Shown: in pieces, positions 1 through 8,800 of the stretch
How the letters are laid out: the number at the start of each line of letters is the position of its first letter
Numbering within the stretch: the stretch's first letter is position 1
Source: Phlegmacium glaucopus
Lineage: Eukaryota > Basidiomycota > Agaricomycetes > Agaricales > Cortinariaceae
Length of the DNA: 64,000 nt
Assembly: GCA_015039465.1 (NCBI GenBank)
Contig: MU130545.1
Span: 246,287-310,286, forward strand
Direction: 5' to 3'
Position numbers and translations under genes: made by a program
The notes under the pieces: generated by a model
Database searches by the model: none
What the model was told of the DNA's origin: nothing
Seen by the model: only the letters and a program-made list of their open reading frames with translations

Positions 1-1044
1 TGGAGCCAACACATGTTGATTGGGTTCCAAAGAAGCGAGTTGCACGCTTCAAAGTATCAGAATCAGATGATGTATAGTCTTCAACAAGGAGATTAACATG
101 TTGTGAAGTGTAGTTGATGCTTCGATGGCTAGTACCATCAGCACTGAATGTCATGCTCTTTGTATTTTTCATCTCATAACCAAGCTGAATTTTGGCAGCA
201 AAATAACCTTCACGAAGGATACGAGCAATAGATGGATGGCTGATAGTGCCAACAGTCTCAATTCCAGCAGAGTGAAGAACTGCAAAAATGACTTGATTGA
301 TATATTTACAGGAGCAACCAGCTTTGACCAGAAGATGAACTACATTCCGAGTTTCCTCAGTGAAGACTCCCTTGTCCATCAAGTGGTGAACAGACTTTTC
401 CTTTAGGAGTTTTGCTCTAACTGAGGCAATTGCATGTTCCTTGCCAGCTTTTATTGAAGCAGAGTGCTTTCGAAGTGCAGTGATCTTCTTCTGCAAAGCC
501 TTGCAATTGGATTGTGACTTTTCCAACTTTGACCGTGTCTTGTGGAGTTGTGAGGACCACTGTGTCATTGAATCAGATAATTCACCTTGGAGGTCCTCAT
601 TAGCCTCCATAAGTAAGGCAATAGCCTTTTCTGCATCCTTGGAATCCTTCAAAAGATGAGCAGAATCATTTGTCTCAGCATTTTTAAGGATGGCAATCTG
701 CTCTGTCATCTGTGCAACTTTGTCTTGTCCACGTTTTGTGGTCTGACGCTGCATACAGAGCTTATGATATGTATCTTTGTGCTTTGACTCCCACATAGAG
801 AGATCAGCTGCAAGCTGAGAGCACCACATAGAGAGATCTTATCAAGCTCAACTTGCAATTGTTTGCACTCAGAGCTTTTCTGGATAACCTCAAGCTCAAG
901 CTCAGTAATACGCAATTTTGCAGACTGCAAGGAGCTCCAGAGATCATCCAGAGCAGATTCAGAAGATACTTGGGCTTGCTTTTCAGCCTTAATTGCTCTG
1001 CCCTTTGCTAAATTCTCAGTTAGTGTTGCTCTATTTGGAGGCAT
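1..1044 (-). pseudogene. Broken copy of a large dispersed agaricomycete gene family (copy 1, runs off left edge)
   Basis: The reading starts at the ATG at 1044 (MPPNRATLTENLAKG) and continues through a lysine/glutamate-rich coiled coil to a conserved core reading GVFTEETRNVV, then AGIETVGTISHPSIARI and MTFSADGTSHRSINY. The same architecture occurs in the copy at 26-28 kb. I recognise it as a high-copy family of basidiomycete genomes with no established function, possibly mobile. The frame set by the ATG hits a stop at 706, but the coiled coil continues open in another frame from about 840 down to base 1. A frameshift therefore lies near 835-840, next to a 33-nt local duplication (15-nt repeats at 791-805 and 824-838). 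The C-terminal part lies left of the window. A missed intron at the shift is possible but I saw no convincing splice pair. Confidence 0.7.
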
Positions 1045-2379
1045 GCTAAGAGATTTGGGGATGGGCCTGATTGGTTTAAAAGTTGTTAGATAGATCTATC
1101 AGCTTATAAAGAATTTATACTTAATAGTTATGCACTATTTCTAATTAAAAAAAATAAACAACCTGAAATATGGAGCTTTTATTGTTTTATTTAGTTAGCT
1201 ATTCTTAAAAGAGTTTATTTAACTCATACCTGGTTGTTTTAGCAGTTTCTTAGCAAAAACTAGGTAGAAATGGTGAAATATAGGGTGTTATGAGCTCTGT
1301 AGTGGAGGTGTAGGTGTAAGAATGTGCATGCAGCAGCTGCATGGACTCCATGGGCTCGTTTTGGCATGAGATCAGTGGCTGTGCCTGCCAAATATGGGTG
1401 CTAAACCGTGCTCAGGCTGTAACTTTGCAACAAGAGCACTTTGGGACTAGTTTTGCAGACCAAAATTGCTTTAAATTTTCCCAGCAAGAGGGCTATAAGA
1501 GTAGAATTTTTATTTTTTGTCATATAAGTACATAAACTACATGTTTTACACACCTATCTTGTGATAGGGGGCATATTTTAAAAATCCGCTCTTATAGCTC
1601 GATTTATATTAAAATTCTAAGCAGAAAGCATCCAAAAATGAAGCCAATACATGGAGTCCTTCATAAGATATGGCCCAAACACTTTGGAGGCTCATATTTG
1701 GCTGGTGTTTGCATGTGACTGCACATTTTCAGGACAAATATTGCACAATTAAAAAAATGGCTCTTATAGGGCGATGGAAAATGATATTATTGAGGTATAT
1801 ACAGTAGAATATTTAACAGTTCACTGTTGTAGCAAGTAGAAACTCAATGTCTCACAAAATGGGCGGTGTCACATCGTGTCACATTGATGTGACCGGTGTC
1901 ACACTTATCAAGGATTGTTCATCCCCACAATAAGAGCACTCAAACTAGAAAGCTTGGCACATTGCACATGCTTACACAAGCTCCAGAATTCCAACATTTC
2001 CTTTGATCTCTAACATCCAATTCAAAAGTAAAAATGAATATCTAAAAGCACAATAAATATTCAGGCCATGACATCACACAGGAGTTGGTCATCCCCACTA
2101 AGAACTGCATTCACAAACTGAGTCTATCAATATTTTAAACAGCTGTCATACCAATCTGCATCAGGAAAAACACTTTAGCTCTGAGACACTCTAGCTACTC
2201 TGAGAGTCTCTAAGACCAACCTCAAAAAAATAAATATGTTTTGAATGCATTTTTTAATGATTTATTGATGATCTATACACTTAAAATTTTTGAGGTTGCT
2301 CTGAGAGACTCTTAGAGCCAAAGTGTTTTTCCTTTTTCCTGATGTGCCACTGGTAGGGCTACTGTTAATTTTAAGGAAA
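1045..2379. other. AT-rich non-coding stretch
   Basis: No ORF with family resemblance was found on either strand. It is A/T-rich with few CpG dinucleotides and contains the upstream region of the broken copy at 1-1044. Around 1864-1910 there is a short cluster of GTGTCACA-type repeats. Confidence 0.5.
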
Positions 2380-2454
2380 ATGTCAGACAGGATCTGGAAT
2401 GGAACTGGAACAGTAATGAAAAGGACTATGGCCTCAGCATATGTGCTGTGCCAC

Positions 2455-2882
2455 TGTAGTAGTGTAATCTGGCAGTTCGTAGATTAGATATACAGATCAC
2501 ATGACTAGGTTGATTATATTGTAGCTAGATAATACATCACCACTTACCTCCTGCTGCTATGTGCAACACTAACTGGCTCAATGCATCTATGAGCCCCTAG
2601 CTAGGAGTCCAGTTACACTACTCCATCTGGTGACAACAGAGGGATTTGAACCCTCGCCCTTTCGGACCAGACCTCCAGATAAAATTTCATGATGCAACAA
2701 GGACATTGCATTTATGTGGGTGGGCACATGTAGTAGATATACAGATCACATGACTAGGTTGATTATATTGTAGCTAGATAGAGTATTAATACATCACCGC
2801 TTACCTCCTGCTGCTATGTGCGATGCTAACTGGCTCAACACATCTATGAGCCCCTAGCTAGGAGTCCACTTACACTACTCCA
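2455..2882 (+). mobile_element. TRIM (terminal-repeat retrotransposon in miniature), 428 bp
   Basis: Direct terminal repeats start TGTAGTAG and end CTACTCCA: left LTR 2455-2625 (171 bp), right LTR 2729-2882 (154 bp). They differ by one 25-bp segment between TAG repeats and a few point changes. Two bases after the left LTR comes TGGTGACAACAGAGGG, a primer-binding site complementary to a tRNA 3' end including CCA. A G-rich tract (GTGGGTGGG) precedes the right LTR. The interior is only 103 bp and non-coding, so the element is non-autonomous. It is flanked by CCAC at 2451-2454 and 2883-2886. The paralogous repeat unit at about 3320 shows the site without the element (GTGCTGTGCTGCCCAA), confirming insertion with a 4-bp target duplication. 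Confidence 0.88.
2628..2677 (+). promoter_or_regulatory. Primer-binding site with unusually long tRNA complementarity
   Basis: Read on the minus strand, this is a tRNA 3' half. It has a possible long variable arm (GGTCCGAAAGGGC), a T arm GAGGG-TTCAAAT-CCCTC, an acceptor strand TGTTGTC, then A-CCA. The shape suggests tRNA-Leu, but that identity is inferred from memory of fungal tRNA-Leu genes. No 5' half exists nearby, so it is not a tRNA gene. The placement right after the left LTR is as expected for a retrotransposon PBS. Confidence 0.7.
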
Positions 2883-3700
2883 CCACCCAACTCCTATGAT
2901 GTCCTGATTTCAGAACTGGAAGACAAAGGAATAAAATGGAAAGCCTCAAAGGACTTGGAGGATGATTAAGAGAGGGGAACTAAGTTGATATTTGAAACTG
3001 GGGAAAACATACAAGTCTTGGGTACTTAAGTAATGTTAAGGAATAGCAACTGAATGTAAAAATATAAATATAAGATGCTGCACTCTGCTCCCAGAAAGTC
3101 CTGCCTTCCTTGGTGAATAATCTGACTATGGGTTGCTGACTGATAGTGGGAAAGTGCTGACAAAGATAAGATGAGGTAATATGTTGATAAGTGGTAATGA
3201 TGGAGATGAGCTTGGAGTGATGGCAGAGGGGTGTTAAGTTTAAGCAAAGGGATAATGTCGGAGTAATTCCAGAATGGAATAGAACCGGAACAGTAATGGA
3301 TAGGACTATGGCCTCAGTGTATGTGCTGTGCTGCCCAAATCCTATAGTGTCCTTATTTTGGAACTGGAAGAGAAAGGAACAAGATGGAAGCCTCAGTGAC
3401 TTTAAACTTAGAGGATGAACAAGAGGAGGAAACTAAGTTGATATTCAAAACTGAGGAAAACATACAAGCTTCAAGTACTTAAATAATAATAAGGAATAGC
3501 AACCAAAATATGAAAGATAAATATAAAATGCTGTGTTCTGCTCCCAGAAAGTCCTGCATTCTTGGGTGAATAATCCGATACTGGTGTGCTGACTGATAAT
3601 GGGAAAGAGATGACAAAGAATGGTTGTTATGGTGAAGATGTGGGAAATGGGTTTGGAGTAATGCTGGAGGAGTCAGAATGACATGGAAAGGTCTTGGAGT

Positions 3701-4861
3701 TGGATGTAGGAAGAGTAGATCCGGGTACAAGGGAAAGCACTGGTACAGAGTATGGACTACTGGAGACAGCTCCAACAGAGCTGGACCAGTGATAGGACCC
3801 AGGAGACGTCTAGGGATGTAAACACACCATTTTTGCGGTTTCACAACCTTCGCAGTATACTTGCAGATGCTCACATATCATTGTGGATACTTGCAGATCA
3901 TTGCAGGTCATTGCAGATCATTGCACATCATTGCACATACTCGCACATCATTGCAGAATACTTGCAGATCATTGCAGATACTTGCAGTCATCACCAAGTT
4001 CCAACATTCACATTATCATTTGCAGTTACCAGCTGTTCTCGCAATCTTTAAACACGACTCCAACAAAGGTCACTCAGGTGACTGTATTACTCATCACCTT
4101 TATTTTTATCTTGTCTCCTTTTATCTGGCTCTTATCTCCTATGTTTCATTACTAAATTACCGGATCCATGTGACTCTGCTTTAACCCGCATTTTACATTT
4201 CCATTTCACCTTTCCGCACTTAGCTATTTGCTAGTTACTATATTATTAGCAGTAGCAAGTAAGGGGAAGCAACAGAGGAGAACAGACAAATTACCACAGT
4301 TTTGATCCCACCTTTGGAACATCGTGCTAAGCTACTCTTGCACTCCTTCAAAATCATCCTGTGGGCTTTGTTTTTTCTGCGCATTATCTCACACTTTAAA
4401 GCAAACCTTCGCACCTCATAAAACCTCACTATCACCTACTGAAGAGAACTACATCAACCCCACAAACTATGCACTACTTGCGGTCTGTCCCCACCACAGC
4501 CTACAGGTACATCACCGGGGTAAAGTAAGATGGAATGTACCAAGGGGTTGGAATGTCATGGAAAACCTTTGGAGTGGAAGGCTGACAGAGTAAAGCCAAT
4601 GTAGTGGTGGTATATGTTTGATCACCCAAAAGAGTAGTTTTAGCATATTTGTGAGGGTAAGTCGGGAATACTGATTTCCAATGGTACAAGCATTTAAGTC
4701 ACATGATTTGAGATTACACTAACAATTTGCAGTCATGAAATTGTGTATGCATTCAGTGTCCATCTACTACAGTCTGGCATGTCCTTGTTGATGAGAAGCG
4801 AGAGCCACCAACAATTATTGTGTTTCATTTGGAAATCATATAGTGGCTGAGTTGTATTTCA
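3701..4861. other. Intergenic stretch with a short irregular tandem repeat at 3862-3992
   Basis: Between 3862 and 3992 a 10-11-bp motif (ATCATTGCAG / ATACTTGCAG) recurs about a dozen times with drift. The overlapping ORFs there are by-products of this repeat. The remainder shows nothing recognisable. Confidence 0.6.
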
Positions 4862-5650
4862 TTGTGCAGCCGACAGGCAGTTTTGTAGGGGGAGGGAAGC
4901 ATATGGCATGGTGTCCAGCTGAAGATTCAAGCAAGAACAAGCAAGACATTCACTAGCAACATTGGTACCATACTGTTCAAAAGCCAACTTTGAGCCAACC
5001 TGGTTACAAAGGAAAAAGGAAAAAGGAAAAAGGAAAATGTGCAGTGAGTAAATGCCAGGACAAAAAAACAATATCTTACCTTGCATAGTTATCCATCATA
5101 AGGGCCATACTCATCATGCTCAACCTATAAGCTGTGGGCAACATCCATTTCCCATAATCTTTGGAACACAATAACCTGGCTGTCATGATCAAAAGATGAA
5201 ATGGCACAAGCAAAAATGACACAAATACCACCTCTCCAACACTGTCCACTCCAAAGTAAGATACCCAAGCAGCTCTGGCTGTATAGTATTAACTTCAATG
5301 TATGAGCTGAAGTATCCACAATATTAGAGTTGAATTTGAATCCTCACATCCTTCAGGACCAATACAACAAGACCATTGAGCATTGATCTTGCCATTTATA
5401 GGTGATATATCCAAGGAAAATAAAGGCAATCCAGTATTATCCCAAGAAGGAAGGTGGAAACTTAAAACTGCTAGAAAAGAACAGTTGTTCATGAAGATAC
5501 TGGCCCAGCCTATGAGAGCTGTGATAAGTTCCTATGGAAGCACATCAACCAGTGTGGAGATGACTAGCTCCAGGCAATTACCAACATGGATAATGTCAGC
5601 TTATGTTGAATCAGGGCTGAGGAGACAAGATATAAAACAAACTACAGTTC
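4862..5650 (-). pseudogene. Decayed duplicate of the tetraspanin gene (3' two th exons)
   Basis: The stretch aligns with exons 2 and 3 of the tetraspanin gene at 13182-14650, including the intervening intron and downstream bases, so it is a DNA-level duplication and not a retrocopy. Homology covers exon 3 (about 4862-5000), the intron and exon 2 (about 5083-5650), then fades. Multiple stops and indels break the frame. Many differences are C-to-T or G-to-A at sites that are CpG in the intact gene, for example GCGTTGGTACC versus ACATTGGTACC-type changes. The 5' exon is absent. It ends about 220 bp from the 3' end of the GTPase gene at 5869. Confidence 0.85.
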
Positions 5651-5868
5651 ATCAATGTTTAGCCAAGCAAATTTCACTATCATTTATTCCACAAATTACA
5701 ATTACAAGCAAAGATATCCAGCAACAATCCATTCCATTCTGAGTTCTCCATTGCCCACTTGATTGTTTTTTTTTTTGTTTTTTGATGTGTTTTGTAACTC
5801 CTGTTCATCATATAGAGAGATGTGATGGTTTGAGTCAAGATTGGCTTATTTCCTTGCTATGGTCCCAA

Positions 5869-8800
5869 TTAGTACTTGTTAACAAATACAGAAGGAATTA
5901 TAAAATCCATACATATGAGATTGTTCTTTGCAATATGTACAGCATGAGAGGCTAGTGTGTCATACTGGACATAGATCCCAAAAATGGAAGTAATCTCAAA
6001 AACTTTCTCAATTGCTTCCTTGACAGAGGTGTCACAAGTTGCTGATTGCTTGTAAATTTGGACAGCTCTTTCCAAGGAGCCAATTTGACTTGGTGATTCT
6101 TTGTAAAGAAAGAAAGACAAGTGGCCAAGAATGGCCGAAACTAATAGAAAAGGTCAGTGTGGAGAGCATGGAAAAAAAAGTTGAATCAGATGTATACCAA
6201 TTGCACAGTATACAGTTTCTTTCAAGCTGATCTCTGTAGATAGGCCAGAAAGCTAGAAATTAAAAAATGAAATTTATCCCTCTTTTGTATGTCCAAAGGG
6301 CAAATACTCACAATGAATGACATGATTTTGGAGATGGAATCCTGAACAGACAGTGAAAAAATGATATTAAATATTAAGAGTAATTGTAATACTTGCCTTC
6401 TGTAAATAATAGTGTTCCATAAGTAAGCAGAGAAAAATGTGGATTAAACACTGTTTGCACATACAGTCTATTGACAAATGTATGTCATGGAGTAAATGGT
6501 AGATAAATAAAATGTTTAACATACATGCTGCCCAAATATTATGTCAGTTGGTTTGACAAAAATAATGATCTGATCAGTGCACTTACATACTGTCCAGATA
6601 CATTACAATATCAGTAAATAAATGATGATTAATAATGATAGCTCTTAGACATACCTCCTATAATCAAACATATTCCAAGAAAAGCAGACATCAATAAAGG
6701 AAGATGACAGAATGGTAAAGACTTCTCTGTGCTTGTACTTACTCTCTGTCAAAATTGTAAACTAAAGCCAAGACAGATCAAGATGGTCTGACACCTACCA
6801 ACTGTAAAAAGGGTAAGCTAGAGTCAAGACAGATCAAGATGGTCTTACACTTTCCAACTGTCAAAAGGATAAGCTAGAGTCAAGGCAGATTGAGATGGTC
6901 TTGCACTTACACCCTGACAAAATGATAAGGTAGAGGTCAAGACAGACCAAGATGGTCTTGCACTTACAGCCTGTCAGAAGGATAACCTTAAGTCAAGGCA
7001 AATGAAGATGATCTTGCACTTACATTCTATCAAAAGGGTAAGCTAGAGCCAAGGCAGATCAAAATGGTCTTGCACTTACTGTCTGTTAAAAGAGTAAGGT
7101 AAAAGTCAAGGAAGATGGTCTTGCACTTACTCTCTGTCAAAAAAGTAAGGTAAAGTCAAGGCAGATCAAGATGGTCTTGTACTTACTCCCTGTCAAAAGA
7201 GTAAGGTAGAGTCAAGGTAGATTAAGATGGTCTTGCACTTACAAACTGTTAAAAGAGTAAGCCAAAGCCAAGGCAGATCAAGGTGGTCTTGTGCTTACCA
7301 TCTATCAAAAGAGTAAGCTAGACCCAAGAGAGATAACAATGCTCTTGCACTTACCGCCTGTCAAAACAGTAAGCTAAAGTCAAGGAAGATCACAATGCTC
7401 TTGCACATACTATCTGTTAAAGGAGTAAGCTACAGCCAAGACAGATCAGGATGGTGTTGCACTTACACCCTGTCAAAAGAGTAAGCTAGTGTCAAGGCAG
7501 ATCAAGAGGGTCTGGCACTTACTTGCTGTCAAAAGAGCAAGCTAGAGCCAAGGTAAATCGAGATGGTCTTGTACTTACTTGCTGTCAAAAGAGTAAGCTA
7601 GATTCAAGGCAGATCAAGATGCTTTTGTACTTACCAACTGTCAAAAGAGTAAGCTGGAGTCAAAGCAGATCAAGATGGTCTTGCACTTACAAACTATCAA
7701 AAGAGTAAGATAAAGTCAAGGGAGATCAAGATGATCTTGTGCTTACACCCTGTCAAAAGAGTATAACTAGAGTCACAGCAGATCAAGATGATCTTGCACT
7801 TACAAACTGTAAAAAGAGTAAGCTAGAGTCAAGGCAGATCAAGATAATCTTGCACTGACATACTGTAAAAAGGGTAAGCTAGAGTCAAGGCAGATAAAGA
7901 GGGTCTGGCACTTACTTGCTGTCAAAAGAGCAAGCTAGAGCCAAGGTAAATCAAGATGGTCTTGTACTTACTTGCTGTCAAAAGAGTAAGCTAGATTCAA
8001 GGCAGATCAAGATGCTTTTGTACTTACCAACTGTCAAAAGAGGTAAGACAGGGCCAAGGGAGATCAAGATGCTCTTGCACTTACATCCTGTCAAAAGAAT
8101 AAGCTAAAGTTGAAGCAGATTACAATGCTCTTACACTTACCACCTATTAAAAAGTCAGCTAGAGCCAAGGCAGATCAAGATGGTCTTGCACTTACTCTCT
8201 GTCAAAAGAGTAAGCTAGAGCCAAGGCAGGTCAAGATGGTTTTTCACTTACCTCCTATTAAAACAGTAAGCTAAAGTAAAGGCAGATCAAGATGGCCTTG
8301 CACTTACATGCTGTCAAGAGGGTAAGCTAGAGTGAAGGCAGACAAATATGTTTTGCACTTACTTTCTGTCAAAAAAGTAAGCTAGAGCCAAGGCAGATCA
8401 AGATGATCTTGCACTTACAAACTGTCAAAAGAGCAAACTGGAGTCAAGGCAGATCAAAATGGTCTTGCACTTACATCCTATCAAAAGATTAAGCTAGAGT
8501 CAAGGCAAATTAACATGCTCTTGTACTTACATACTGTAAAAAGAGTAAGCTAGAGTGAAGGCAGATCAAGATGACCTTGCACATACATTCTGTCAAAAGA
8601 GTCTTTTAGAGCCAAAGCATATCAAGATGAATCTGGACTTACCAACTGTCAAAAGAGTAAGCTAGAGTCAGGGTAAATAAAAATGATCTTGCACTTACAT
8701 GCTGTCAAAAGAGTAAGCTGGAGTCAAGGTAGATCAAGAGGGTCTTGCATTTACCTTCTGTTGAAAGAGTAAGCTAGAGTCAAGGCAGATGAAGATGGTC

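Larger units (their letters stand above)
2380..3700. repeat. Two diverged tandem copies of a ~450-bp unit, the first split by a TRIM
   Basis: Unit A (about 2380-3256, excluding the insertion at 2455-2886) and unit B (about 3257-3700) align along their length. Landmarks are GGAACAGTAATG at about 2406 and 3288, and CTGCTCCCAGAAAGTCCTG at 3085 and 3538 (453 bp apart). Both carry a similar short minus-strand reading (HYQSA ... QDFLGAE), but it is not open across the unit and I do not call it a gene. Unit B has no insertion and so preserves the empty site of the TRIM in unit A. Confidence 0.8.

Noticed and set aside
2626..2700. tRNA gene
   Set aside because: Only a 3' half is present, the CCA is encoded, and it sits exactly where a primer-binding site belongs.
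4862..5650. Classical RIP (CpA-directed) mutation
   Set aside because: The changes I could see favour CpG rather than CpA; I cannot count them reliably by eye, so I claim only CpG decay.
6911..7189. A second functional P-loop encoded by the array
   Set aside because: The Lys-Ser/Thr that binds phosphate is missing after GRTNAG.
7523..8107. Plus-strand ORFs MLSKEQARAKVN... at 7523-7708 and 7916-8107
   Set aside because: They are readings of the array on the wrong strand, duplicated by the 393-bp block.
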